Source: Brucella pseudogrignonensis (GTDB taxonomy: Bacteria; Pseudomonadota; Alphaproteobacteria; Rhizobiales; Rhizobiaceae). Taken from it: 32,182 nucleotides of DNA. The position numbers were made by a program, and so were the translations under genes. This document shows positions 1 to 8,085 of this stretch, piece after piece (the first letter of the stretch is position 1; every line of letters begins with the position of its first letter). The notes below the pieces were generated by a model. The model saw only the letters and a list, made by a program, of their open reading frames with translations, ran no database searches and was not told where the DNA came from. The stretch covers positions 1 to 32,182 of the forward strand of contig NZ_NNRM01000051.1 of the NCBI RefSeq assembly GCF_002252525.1. Direction: 5' to 3'.

Positions 1-484
1 TGCGGATTGCGGCCTTGTGGTCGAGCCGGATTCCGGCCAACTAGCCGATATTGCCACGCAGTCAGCAGACTCTTATGAACAGCTAACCGGGAAAGATCCG
101 GCGGTCGCGATGCTTTCATTTTCGACTGGTGGCAGCGCCGCACATGAACGCGTATCAAAAGTTATTCAGGCGACCAACACTGTGCGTGCAAGGAGACCAG
201 ATCTTTGTGTTGATGGGGAGCTGCAATTCGACACTGCATTTGTTGAAGCAATCAGTCATGCGAAATCACCAGAGTCTCCGCTCAAAGGTAATGCAAATGT
301 CTTTGTGTTTCCCAATCTGGAAGCCGCCAATATAGGCTACAAAATTGCGCAGCGCATCGGCGGAGCACAAGCCATCGGCCCCGTGCTTCAAGGCCTTGCT
401 AAACCCGCCAACGACCTCTCACGCGGATGTAGCGCCGATGATATTCTTCACATGATCGCAATTACCGTCAATCAGGCAGGTTGA
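1..484 (+). CDS. pta: Phosphate acetyltransferase, C-terminal part (5' end outside window)
   Basis: This is the last ~160 residues of phosphate acetyltransferase, which interconverts acetyl-CoA plus phosphate with acetyl phosphate and CoA in the cytoplasm. The reading frame is open to the first base of the window, so the gene is cut by the window edge and the GTG at 17 is not a real start. Visible family signatures are DGELQFD, the VFVFPNLEAANIGYK stretch, and the GPVLQGLAKPANDLSRG block near the end, which line up with the C-terminus of the PTA_PTB fold. The protein stops where other family members stop. No acetate kinase gene follows, so a partner ackA would have to lie upstream or elsewhere. 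Confidence 0.93.
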   Translation, partial: ADCGLVVEPDSGQLADIATQSADSYEQLTGKDPAVAMLSFSTGGSAAHERVSKVIQATNTVRARRPDLCVDGELQFDTAFVEAISHAKSPESPLKGNANVFVFPNLEAANIGYKIAQRIGGAQAIGPVLQGLAKPANDLSRGCSADDILHMIAITVNQAG

Positions 485-901
485 AAAATATCCGCTACAT
501 ATGATTTCAACGAAAGCATCGAGGCCTTCTCGCGCGCCGATGCAGCTCTGCCAACCGATGTAAAAATACAAATAGCAACGCGATGAGCGCCCAAAGGATT
601 TACAGTCAGTTGATGAGTTTTCAGATCTCACTAATTAATTTCAAATACGAAAGAACCCGAGTGAGGAATTTTGAGTTCCTGGGGAAAAGAGAGCGACGGT
701 CGGAGGGGACAAGAACTCGGCTGCCATTTCGTTGGCCACAGGAAGAAACCGAAAAAATGCCCTTGTTTTCTATAGGCTCGCGTTCGGTTGACACGGCCAT
801 CACTCCCACTAGAAAAATGAGGAAAGTGGTGAACTGTTCCTCAAGCGTTCAAGTGCATGTCGAAATGTTAGAAAACCTCATTCCTCCTGACATCAACACC
901 C
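485..901. other. 417-bp intergenic stretch, no convincing gene
   Basis: Between the pta stop and the convergent PRC-barrel gene. The pta frame stays open for 33 codons after its TGA (485-583) with a protein-like composition, but it has no start codon or ribosome site. A 108-codon plus-strand frame at 583-909 lacks a ribosome site and any recognisable motif. I see no clear terminator hairpin, promoter or RNA structure here. Confidence 0.5.
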
Positions 902-1306
902 TTACTTAGCCCAGCGACCTTCGTATTTAAATTCCGGTGCTTTCTGTATTTCATCTTTGGTCGAATTCATAACTGCGGACCATTTTTTCTCATCGTCAAA
1001 ATACGTGATATCTACTGCTTCTGGGCTAACAACGACATATTTTTCCCCCACTCCCAGAAAACCACCTACAGATATGATATATCCTGCAAGGTGGCCGTCA
1101 GAAATAATCAAGTCCTTGATTTCACCAATCGTAGTATTGTCGCCGTTTAAAATGCTAAGGCCAATCAGATTATAGCTAAGAACATCCGTTGGCTTTGCTG
1201 TTACAAAAACTTCTGTTTCCGTTTCTTCAGTCATCGTAGCGGTCTGGGCATTCGCAAACGACACGATAGCGATTGTAGCGGCGGCAGACAGGATAAAACG
1301 GCGCAT
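902..1306 (-). CDS. Secreted PRC-barrel domain protein
   Basis: A 134-residue protein with an N-terminal signal peptide (MRRF, then an Ala/Ile-rich core ending FANA) and a single PRC-barrel-like domain at about residues 40-110 (DVLSYNLIGLSILNGDN, IGEIKDLIISDGHLAGYIISVGGFLGVGEKYVVV). PRC-barrel proteins of this size are common in Rhizobiales and usually lie at the envelope; their precise role is unknown. Two ATGs are possible at 1312 and 1306. The second is preferred because the GGAGA ribosome site touches the first ATG but lies about 6 bases before the second. A longer frame reaching 1516 has no signal peptide at its start and is not supported. The gene converges on pta and is divergent from the membrane protein at 1580. 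Confidence 0.85.
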   Translation of the reverse strand: MRRFILSAAATIAIVSFANAQTATMTEETETEVFVTAKPTDVLSYNLIGLSILNGDNTTIGEIKDLIISDGHLAGYIISVGGFLGVGEKYVVVSPEAVDITYFDDEKKWSAVMNSTKDEIQKAPEFKYEGRWAK

Positions 1307-1579
1307 ATTCATTCTCCGAAACGGCATTATGACGTGTTTGTCACGACCGAAATGCACCTGATGAGACTTTTGTTCCGATAAAACCTTTCTGCAAAGCAGC
1401 AGGCACGCATGAGTTGAATCCACATTCAAATATCCACGAGAAATGAGCACTCGCAGCTCCCGTAAATATAAAGACCGTAACCTTACGTTACTGGATATCT
1501 GGATAATTTTATTCAAGTACGAGCTAATATTCCGCTAGATGACACATCCTTCCTCCCAATAACCAAAGATGTTAAATCT

Positions 1580-2410
1580 ATGAGTGACAATTACACATTG
1601 CCGGATTTGTCTGGCGTTATCCCTGTCCGACCAATTCAAATTAAAAAGCACGGATTTGCGGATAGATGGAAATTGCTATTACTGGCAATCATATTCGCAA
1701 TCATCTCAGTTGTTGTAACGGTTGTCTGGGGACCGGGACTTTACTCTGATTATCTAATCAAGAACGACCCTCTTATTATTGAAGATTCCACCATTTTTGA
1801 TGGAAGCTGCCGCAGCAAAAAGATGATCACCGATTGCAAAGCCACGCTTTCTTATCGTTACGAAGGAGAGACAAAACTCAAGACTGTCGACTTTTCCTTT
1901 GTAAGTCTGTCGAGTGGTGATTATGAGACAGACGTCGTCGTACAGAAATCCAACCCAGACAATGCGACACTTACTTTAGCTCTCGATGAATTCTGGAATC
2001 GTCTGAGCGTAGGCGTTTTGCTTGTTGGCATCATGGTTGGCTGCGTCATCCTCTTTATTAAACGCTTTCTCCAAATTTCGAGCGCCATTTCCGCAGCGAA
2101 AACAGCATCACCGCTTCAGCTTTGCTGGGCAAAGATTGTCTCGCGCAAAGACAGCATGGGGCGCGTCAAAGTTGGTTATACTCCTTTGCTAAAAGCTCAT
2201 AAGAAGCGGACTATTCTTTCAAGCTTCGCAAAGACCGAGACGCCTTATCTTTATTATGATGAAAAAACTAACGAGACTTTTGGCCTGGTCGTGGCCCGCG
2301 CTGAAGGTACGTTACCTGTTCTGCTGGACGATCGGTTTGAGCGGATCGATCTGATGCCAAACGAACGTGAAAAAGCGGAACAGCTACTCACAAGTCGACT
2401 CGCCAGCTAA
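1580..2410 (+). CDS. Uncharacterised two-helix membrane protein, DUF3592-like
   Basis: A 276-residue protein I cannot assign a function. It has a polar N-terminus, a membrane helix at about residues 30-53 (LLLLAIIFAIISVVVTVVW), an outside loop of about 85 residues, and a second helix at about 143-163 (VGVLLVGIMVGCVILF), then a cytoplasmic tail of about 110 residues. The loop carries two cysteines (SCRSKKMITDC) and a beta-rich pattern (ATLSYRYEGETK) that resembles the DUF3592 layout, where a small beta domain is held between two helices. The ATG at 1580 has only a weak ribosome site. It stands alone, divergent from the PRC-barrel gene. Confidence 0.7.
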   Translation: MSDNYTLPDLSGVIPVRPIQIKKHGFADRWKLLLLAIIFAIISVVVTVVWGPGLYSDYLIKNDPLIIEDSTIFDGSCRSKKMITDCKATLSYRYEGETKLKTVDFSFVSLSSGDYETDVVVQKSNPDNATLTLALDEFWNRLSVGVLLVGIMVGCVILFIKRFLQISSAISAAKTASPLQLCWAKIVSRKDSMGRVKVGYTPLLKAHKKRTILSSFAKTETPYLYYDEKTNETFGLVVARAEGTLPVLLDDRFERIDLMPNEREKAEQLLTSRLAS

Positions 2411-2531
2411 TTGCAAAAGAAACAGCCATAGACCCGTTACTTGAAAACATGTTGGCGTTCGCGAGCGCCCCTTGTCGAAACAACTTCCTGATACATATCG
2501 TTAAATATCTTGTCAGACAGGGAGCACTGAA

Positions 2532-2780
2532 ATGGGTGACGCAGGTATAGGCTGGATAGCAGCAATTATCATTGGTGGTCTTGCAGGCTGGATCGCATCC
2601 AACTTCATGAATAGCGACACCGGCATATTCATGAATATCATTCTTGGTATTATCGGCGCTGCTATTGCGAGCTTTATTTTCGGCTTCCTTGGCGTATCCT
2701 TTGGCGGATGGCTTGGTTATCTGGTAGCGGGCTTCATAGGTGCCTGCATTCTCATATGGATCGGGCGAGCGATCAGTTGA
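2532..2780 (+). CDS. GlsB/YeaQ/YmgE family stress membrane protein
   Basis: An 82-residue, almost wholly hydrophobic protein with three glycine-rich membrane helices (residues ~5-25, 32-52, 56-78). The pattern WIAAIIIGGLAGWIAS at the N-terminus and the central GIIGAAIASFIFG are typical of the transglycosylase-associated (GlsB/YeaQ/YmgE) family, small inner-membrane proteins often induced by general stress. The length matches the family (80-90 residues). A GGGAG ribosome site sits 8 bases before the ATG. A strong rho-independent terminator follows directly, so this is likely a single-gene transcript. Confidence 0.9.
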   Translation: MGDAGIGWIAAIIIGGLAGWIASNFMNSDTGIFMNIILGIIGAAIASFIFGFLGVSFGGWLGYLVAGFIGACILIWIGRAIS

Positions 2781-2796
2781 CATGTTTTGAAAATTC

Positions 2797-2826
2797 AAAA
2801 GCCCCGTTTTCGGGGCTTTTTTGTTG
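2797..2826 (+). terminator. Rho-independent terminator after the GlsB-family gene
   Basis: GCCCCG and CGGGGC arms around a TTTT loop, flanked by AAAA on the left and a run of T on the right. It starts 16 bases after the stop codon at 2780. Confidence 0.93.
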
Positions 2827-2968
2827 AATACATATTCTTCCCATCTAGAAAAAATGCATCAACAAATAGTGCTAATGAATATGGCTCAATTTTAGTTTTC
2901 TTTTACATTGAAACCTACCAAACATTCCGTCTATTAAAGGTCACATAAACAGATTTCGGAGTGGTGGG

Positions 2969-4285
2969 GTGATACGGATACTGTTTCTTCTGCTTGGTCG
3001 CGAGATCATACAGCGGCATTGGAGGACATTGCTTGCGATCTCCATCCTCTGGATCGTCGGCGGAGCGCTCATCATCATCGATGCTCTGGATGGCAAAACC
3101 GTTATTTCAGCACGCCTATTTGGCTATTTTCTCCTGCCCGAAGCCGCCTTGTGCCTGTTTGCAGCCTTTGCCAGTTACGGCACGGCCCGAAGAATGCGTA
3201 TCGTACAGGGTGTAGCCCTCCTTGGCGTCAGCATATTGATTATTAGCTCAACACCGGCGAGCAATTTCGCGCTCGCTATACTGTTCGGACTATGCTTCCT
3301 CATTGACGGCATAGTCCGCATTGGCAGCGCTTGGGTTGTACGTTATCCACGCTGGAAAGTAGGGCTGATCGGCGGCATCGTCGAAGTTTTGCTGGCCATC
3401 GCAACACTCCAGCCTTGGCCTACCTGGTATGAAGGTACTGTTGGCACCAATGTCGGCGCGGTACTTGTACTGACTGGCATCGGGCTTCTGAACATAGCCT
3501 TCCGGATAAAGCGCCTCGAGGATGGTGCATCACTCACAAGCATTCTGAGCCGCAATCCTTTCAATCACCGTGCCGCACAGCTTTATAGAAAGCGCAATGC
3601 CAGAAATCGCAAGCAGTTGACCGTTCATGTCTGGACGCCAACTGGTACAGCAATGACATCTCTCCGTCAGCGAGCGATCAACCGTTATATTGCCGCCATC
3701 GACGGCAACGGCGTTATCTCGACCGGTCATGCCGCACTTGAAATGTCCCCTGATCTTTACATCAGCCATTATCCCGCTGCCGAAATCGACCGCAATCCCG
3801 ACGAGTTCAGCCGCACTTTGCGAGCTACAGCTGATAACAACGTACCCGGTCGCTTTCTCCCGAGTTATGAAGTTGAATCAGCCGAATGGTGCCCTTCAAC
3901 GGTTCAAGTTGAGATCAAAAATATCGATGCAGCTCGACTACGCGCATTCTGGAAACATTATCGCGCTAACGACACCTATAATCTGACAAACAGAAACTGC
4001 TCCAGCGCCGTTGCGGATGCTCTCGATGCAGCTCTCGAAGGTGTTTATCGCGAACATAGATGGCCGGTTTTCAGAGCCTTACAGGCAATCGTTTTTCCTG
4101 AGTTGTGGGCAGCGGGTTTGATGCGTAAACGTGCTGAATCCATGGCCTGGACGCCGGGCCTTGTACTTGATTATGCGCGAGCGCTATCCGCATTGGTCGA
4201 CTCTTCCGGCCGTTCGTCTCACAAGCAAAGCTTCCGTCTTGTAAAGAAGTATTCTCGACGCAATTCGAAAGCGACCATCAGCTGA
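2969..4285 (+). CDS. HdeD-like membrane domain fused to a putative permuted papain-fold (DUF4105/NlpC-like) hydrolase
   Basis: A 438-residue two-part protein. Residues ~1-185 hold about six membrane helices in the HdeD/DUF308 style (WIVGGALIIIDALDG, then paired short helices, FLIDGIVRIGSAW). Residues ~215-400 form a soluble domain. In it, His254 (STGHAALEM) is followed by Cys344 in YNLTNRNCSSAVADAL. That order, His before an N-C motif preceded by YNL, is the pattern of circularly permuted papain-fold enzymes such as DUF4105, PPPDE and LRAT/NlpC relatives. The domain could therefore be a thiol amidase, peptidase or acyl transferase; the substrate is unknown. The GTG start has GGAG 7 bases upstream. 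It stands alone between the GlsB gene and hmuT. The membrane part is fairly secure; the enzyme assignment is an inference from motif order. Confidence 0.72.
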   Translation: MIRILFLLLGREIIQRHWRTLLAISILWIVGGALIIIDALDGKTVISARLFGYFLLPEAALCLFAAFASYGTARRMRIVQGVALLGVSILIISSTPASNFALAILFGLCFLIDGIVRIGSAWVVRYPRWKVGLIGGIVEVLLAIATLQPWPTWYEGTVGTNVGAVLVLTGIGLLNIAFRIKRLEDGASLTSILSRNPFNHRAAQLYRKRNARNRKQLTVHVWTPTGTAMTSLRQRAINRYIAAIDGNGVISTGHAALEMSPDLYISHYPAAEIDRNPDEFSRTLRATADNNVPGRFLPSYEVESAEWCPSTVQVEIKNIDAARLRAFWKHYRANDTYNLTNRNCSSAVADALDAALEGVYREHRWPVFRALQAIVFPELWAAGLMRKRAESMAWTPGLVLDYARALSALVDSSGRSSHKQSFRLVKKYSRRNSKATIS

Positions 4286-4393
4286 AGCCTAAAGCTTAGT
4301 ATGATCTACAGCACTTCATTTAACTTGATTAATTTTCTCATATTAAATAAATTTGATTGATCGAATTCATGGCATCAATCGGATCAAACAGTC

Positions 4394-5266
4394 GTGCATT
4401 TTCCCAATCATATTCATGCAAGCGTCGTAAAACTGCTGTTTACGTTGTTTGTCCTTGTCAGCTTGCCGCAGGCACCTGCTCTCGCGGAAACCAAAGAGGC
4501 ATCACGCATTGTCTCGCTCGGCCCGGATGTCACGGAAATCATCTTTGCATTGGGGGCAGGTGATAAGATCATCGCGGTTGATCGCAGCAGCAAATACCCA
4601 GCCGAGACCGCCACGAAAGCCAATGTCGGCTATCGCCGTAGCCTGTCGCCTGAAGGCATCCTGACACTCAACACAGATCTCATCATTGCATCTGAAGACA
4701 TTGGGCCACCGGAAACAACCGATGTGCTCAACCAGTCAGCAGTCGAGATCCTTTATATTCCGGTCGATAACAGTCGTGCGGGCTTGGTCAAAAAGATCGG
4801 GCTCATTGCAAAACGCCTCGACCTCGAAAAAGAAGGTGATGCTCTGGCGCAGAAAGTCATCGACGATTTCGATGCCGCGACGGCTTATGCCAGCAAGATA
4901 TCGTCAGACAAGCAAAAGAAAGTGGTCTTCTTCCATGGCTTGGCACGTCTGAGCGGCGCGGGCAGTGATACGGCTGCCGATGCATTCATCCGTTATGCAG
5001 GCGGGATCAATCCGCTGTCCGTCTATTCCGGCTATAAGCCTGTATCGGAAGAATGGCTGGTCAAGGCTGAACCCGACGTCGTTCTGATGCTTTCGGACGG
5101 AAATGGTGGGCCAACCCGTGAAGATGTATTCTCGCACAAAGCCTTGCAGCAAACTCCAGCTGCTAAAAGCCAGTCGCTCGTCGTGCTTGATGGGCCATAT
5201 ATGCTTGGTTTTGGTCCACGTACCGCCGAGGCCATACGAAAACTAGCCGCAGCGCTTTATGAATAA
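4394..5266 (+). CDS. hmuT: HmuT-like heme ABC transporter substrate-binding protein
   Basis: A 290-residue periplasmic binding protein of the TroA/BtuF fold. It has a signal peptide of ~31 residues (KLLFTLFVLVSLPQAPALA). After it come ASRIVSLGPDVTEIIFALGAG and a stretch diagnostic of heme-binding HmuT proteins: SSKYPAETATKANVGYRRSLSPEGILTL, then GPPETTDVL. The tyrosine of the YPAE segment matches the position of the known heme ligand. HmuT hands heme to the HmuUV permease and ATPase, but neither is present here: the gene ends at a terminator and its left neighbour is unrelated. The start is a GTG with a poor ribosome site, so low expression or a slightly different start is possible. Function from family is secure; heme rather than another metal chelate is likely. 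Confidence 0.87.
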   Translation: MHFPNHIHASVVKLLFTLFVLVSLPQAPALAETKEASRIVSLGPDVTEIIFALGAGDKIIAVDRSSKYPAETATKANVGYRRSLSPEGILTLNTDLIIASEDIGPPETTDVLNQSAVEILYIPVDNSRAGLVKKIGLIAKRLDLEKEGDALAQKVIDDFDAATAYASKISSDKQKKVVFFHGLARLSGAGSDTAADAFIRYAGGINPLSVYSGYKPVSEEWLVKAEPDVVLMLSDGNGGPTREDVFSHKALQQTPAAKSQSLVVLDGPYMLGFGPRTAEAIRKLAAALYE

Positions 5267-5274
5267 CCAGTAAA

Positions 5275-5299
5275 AAAGCCCCTCCAATAGAGGGGCTTT
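5275..5299. terminator. Bidirectional terminator between hmuT and the aldehyde dehydrogenase gene
   Basis: A 10-bp perfect stem (AAAGCCCCTC / GAGGGGCTTT) with a 5-base CAATA loop. T-rich or A-rich flanks on both sides let it work for both convergent genes. Confidence 0.9.
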
Positions 5300-5318
5300 C
5301 TGTTTTGTATTTACGCGA

Positions 5319-6833
5319 TTACGCGAAGTCTTCTGGCAGAAGTTCCTTCGGGAAGTTCTGATAGGAAACCGGGCGCAGGAAGCGACGGATCGACATCGTG
5401 CCAACGCTGGTTGCACCAAAGTTGGTGGATGCCGGGTATGGTCCGCCATGAACCATCGAGTCGACCACTTCAACGCCAGTTGGGAAGCCATTGACGAGAA
5501 CACGACCTGCCTTGCGTTCCAGCACTGGAAGCAGCTTCTGTGCAGAGGCGATGTCACCACCGTCCATATGAATGGTCGTGGTCAGCTGGCCTTCAAAGCC
5601 GCGCGCGAGCTTTTCCATCTCGTCGACCGAACCCACACGGACAACAAGTCCGAGAGGACCGAACACTTCTTCACCAAGCGCGTGATCGGACAGGAAGCGT
5701 TCGCCGGTGGTCTCAAACAGATTTGGTGAAACCTGACGACCTGACGACTCCGTCTCATACAGTGGCTTAACAGCGTTGCGCGTTTCAAAACGCTCTTTGC
5801 CGTCATGATATGCCTGCGCAATACCGTCGGTCAGCATGGTCTGCGGAGCAACCTTCTTGAGACCTTCGACAGCAGCTGTTGTGAAGGTATCTGCATCAGC
5901 TCCGTCAAGAACGACTGCGATGCCAGGATTGGTGCAGAACTGTCCTGCGCCCATGGTCAGCGAACCGGCCCAGCCCTGTCCGAGCGTTTCAGCACGGGCT
6001 TTCATGGCTTCTGGCAGCAGGAACATCGGATTGACCGAACCAAGCTCACCAAAGAATGGAATTGGCTCAGGACGTGCTGCGCAAAGGTCGAACAATGCAC
6101 GGCCACCAGCCAGCGAACCGGTGAATCCAACAGCCTTGATGTTTGGATTCTGAACCAGCGCGTGACCGACATCGCGGCGTCCGCCCTGAATGAGCGAGAA
6201 CACGCCCGGGTGAACGCCCGTCTTGGCAATAGCTGCTTCAACAGCCTGTGCCACGATTTCACCCGTTCCCGGATGCGCTGAATGGCCCTTTACGACCACA
6301 GGGCAACCGGCAGCGAGGGCTGCTGCGGTGTCACCACCGGCAGTCGAAAATGCCATTGGGAAGTTCGATGCACCAAAAACCGCTACAGGCCCGATTGGAC
6401 GCTGAACCAGACGGATTTCAGGACGTGGCGCTGGCTGACGATCAGGAAGCGCTGCATCAAAACGGCGATCAAGATAATCGCCTTTTTCGATATGGTCAGC
6501 AAACAGGCGCAGCTGGCCGGTAGTACGGCCGGTTTCGCCCTGAAGGCGCGCTTCGGGCAAACCGGTTTCCTGCGAACCGATCACGACGATATCAGCAATC
6601 CGTGCTTCAATTTCATCAGCGATTGCACGCAGGAAAGTAGCGCGTTCGGCGCGGGTCGAATAACCGTAAGACCAGAAAGCGTCTTCGGCTGCTTCGCAGG
6701 CGCGATTCACCAGATCGACTGTACCGACTGCAAACGAATGAGCAGGCCCACTTGCTGGTGAAGATTCAAAAGTGCCGGCTCCGTCGAGCCATTCGCCAGC
6801 AACAAGGTGTTTTCCTTTGGGCGTAAATGCCAT
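5319..6833 (-). CDS. NADP-dependent alpha-ketoglutarate semialdehyde dehydrogenase (HypH-like)
   Basis: A 504-residue aldehyde dehydrogenase of the type that oxidises 2,5-dioxopentanoate (alpha-ketoglutarate semialdehyde) to alpha-ketoglutarate. Visible parts: ASNFPM with Asn157, the FTGS turn at 237-240, the general-base Glu263 in FGELGS, and the nucleophile Cys300 in GAGQFCTNPG. The start at 6833 is chosen because an AGGAGG site lies 8 bases upstream; a longer frame to 6887 would put this site inside the gene. The Ldh-family gene is divergent across a promoter region with two GntR-type boxes. With the DapA-family and Ldh-family neighbours, the context fits the last step of 4-hydroxyproline breakdown. 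The same enzyme type also serves sugar-acid pathways, so the substrate origin is inferred from context. Confidence 0.9.
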   Translation of the reverse strand: MAFTPKGKHLVAGEWLDGAGTFESSPASGPAHSFAVGTVDLVNRACEAAEDAFWSYGYSTRAERATFLRAIADEIEARIADIVVIGSQETGLPEARLQGETGRTTGQLRLFADHIEKGDYLDRRFDAALPDRQPAPRPEIRLVQRPIGPVAVFGASNFPMAFSTAGGDTAAALAAGCPVVVKGHSAHPGTGEIVAQAVEAAIAKTGVHPGVFSLIQGGRRDVGHALVQNPNIKAVGFTGSLAGGRALFDLCAARPEPIPFFGELGSVNPMFLLPEAMKARAETLGQGWAGSLTMGAGQFCTNPGIAVVLDGADADTFTTAAVEGLKKVAPQTMLTDGIAQAYHDGKERFETRNAVKPLYETESSGRQVSPNLFETTGERFLSDHALGEEVFGPLGLVVRVGSVDEMEKLARGFEGQLTTTIHMDGGDIASAQKLLPVLERKAGRVLVNGFPTGVEVVDSMVHGGPYPASTNFGATSVGTMSIRRFLRPVSYQNFPKELLPEDFA

Positions 6834-6859
6834 TCGTACATCCTCCTGTAGAAATCGAC

Positions 6860-6898
6860 GTGCAATTAAGCCAGTATCCGGCTGCATCTAAATTGCAC
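6860..6898. promoter_or_regulatory. Inverted repeat GTGCAATT-N23-AATTGCAC upstream of the aldehyde dehydrogenase gene
   Basis: Perfect 8-bp arms at 6860-6867 and 6891-6898, inside the 5' region of the minus-strand dehydrogenase gene. The arm spacing of about three helical turns would suit a protein dimer or DNA loop. It is distinct from the GTATAC boxes beside it. Function is not known. Confidence 0.4.
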
Positions 6899-6909
6899 TT
6901 GCCTAATGA

Positions 6910-6936
6910 TTGTATACCCCAAATGTTTGTATACAG
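6910..6936. promoter_or_regulatory. Paired GntR-type operator boxes in the divergent dehydrogenase/reductase promoter
   Basis: Two copies of TTGTATAC at 6910-6917 and 6927-6934, 17 bp apart. The second reads TTTGTATACAG and shares the TTTGT-NN-ACAG core with boxes at 9182-9203 and 11191-11212. FCD-type GntR proteins commonly bind short palindromes of this kind. The position between two divergent genes suits control of both. Confidence 0.6.
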
Positions 6937-7000
6937 TGTGTGCGCAGATATCAATTGCCTGTGGGCCCCTCCCGTCAGGCGCAGCCATGAAAGACGCATG

Positions 7001-8038
7001 ATGAGCGAGACTACCATCCTGAGCATTGCCACGCTTCACGAACGCGTAGAGGCGATTTTTCGTAAAGCAGGGTTGAACGCTATACAGGCTGCGGCCGTCG
7101 CTCGTGTGATTGTTGCGGGTGAACGCGATCACTGCAAATCTCACGGCATATACCGTATCGAGGGTGCGCTTCGCACAGTCAAGGCCGGGAAGGTAAAAGC
7201 AGACGCAATTCCAGAAATCGTGAAAGACGAAGCCTCCAGCATCGTGCGCGTCAATGCGAATTTCGGCTTTGCAAACCCGGCTTTCGAACTGGGCGTACCA
7301 GCACTTGCCGAACGCACGCGTAGAAACGGTATCGCAGCGCTTGTCATCAATGACTGCACGCATTTTTCGGCACTCTGGCCTGAAGTTGAAGCGCTGACGA
7401 GCGAAGGCCTTGCCGCACTCGTCATGTGCCCGAGCTATGCAACCGTGGCACCCACCGGCGGCAACAAGCCTTTGCTCGGCACCAATCCTTTTGCCTTTGG
7501 TTGGCCACGCAAGGAAACATCGCCTTACGTCTTTGACTTTGCGACCTCTGTTGCGGCGCGTGGCGAGATCGAACTTCATCGTCGCGCTGGTAAACAATTG
7601 CCGGAAGGCTGGGCGCTGGATGCGGAAGGCAACCCAACGACTGACCCGGAAACAGCACTTGCGGGTGCTATGCTACCGTTTGGCGGGCATAAGGGTTCCG
7701 CGATCAGCACGATGGTCGAACTGCTCGCTGCCATCATGATCGGCGACCTGACCAGTCCCGAAGTGCTCGATTTCCTTGGTACCACCACATTGTCGCCGGT
7801 GCATGGCGAACTCATCATTGCATTTTCACCGGAAGCCTTTGCCAAGGGCCGACCCGGCGATCCATTTGCCCGTGCGGAAGCATTCTTTGAGGCAATCGTC
7901 GGTCAGGGCGCGCGCCTGCCGTCACAACGCCGCTTCAAGGCACGCGCGGAATCTGACAGCGAAGGCGTCAAGCTTACCAAAGCGGAAATCGATCAGCTTG
8001 ATCTGCTGCTGGAAAAAGGGTTGGATGCGATCTCCTAA
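7001..8038 (+). CDS. Ldh-family imine reductase, probable delta1-pyrroline-2-carboxylate reductase (HypS-like)
   Basis: A 345-residue member of the malate/L-lactate dehydrogenase (Ldh_2) family, NAD(P)H enzymes without a Rossmann fold. Signatures seen: the KSHG motif with catalytic His48, NDCTHFSALWPEVEAL, the nucleotide-binding LLGTNPFAFGWPR, and the FGGHKGSAISTMVELL block. Family members reduce 2-keto acids or cyclic imines; DpkA/HypS relatives reduce delta1-pyrroline-2-carboxylate to L-proline. The neighbouring HypD-, HypH- and HypR-like genes favour the proline-related imine, but malate, ureidoglycolate or lactate cannot be ruled out by sequence alone. Two adjacent ATGs (6998 and 7001) exist; the second has the better spacing from a weak GAAAG site. 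Upstream in-frame codons back to 6827 overlap the divergent promoter and are not used. Confidence 0.85.
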   Translation: MSETTILSIATLHERVEAIFRKAGLNAIQAAAVARVIVAGERDHCKSHGIYRIEGALRTVKAGKVKADAIPEIVKDEASSIVRVNANFGFANPAFELGVPALAERTRRNGIAALVINDCTHFSALWPEVEALTSEGLAALVMCPSYATVAPTGGNKPLLGTNPFAFGWPRKETSPYVFDFATSVAARGEIELHRRAGKQLPEGWALDAEGNPTTDPETALAGAMLPFGGHKGSAISTMVELLAAIMIGDLTSPEVLDFLGTTTLSPVHGELIIAFSPEAFAKGRPGDPFARAEAFFEAIVGQGARLPSQRRFKARAESDSEGVKLTKAEIDQLDLLLEKGLDAIS

Positions 8039-8042
8039 TACA

Positions 8043-8070
8043 AAAAAGCCCTCCGAAAGGAGGGCTTTTT
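8043..8070. terminator. Bidirectional terminator between the Ldh-family and DapA-family genes
   Basis: A 12-bp perfect stem (AAAAAGCCCTCC / GGAGGGCTTTTT) closed by a GAAA tetraloop. It serves the two convergent genes. Confidence 0.93.
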
Positions 8071-8085
8071 ACTTTCAGGCTATAT

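Noticed and set aside
583-909. 108-codon plus-strand frame in the pta/PRC-barrel gap
   Set aside because: No ribosome site, no motif, unusual composition, and it runs to the end of the opposing gene.
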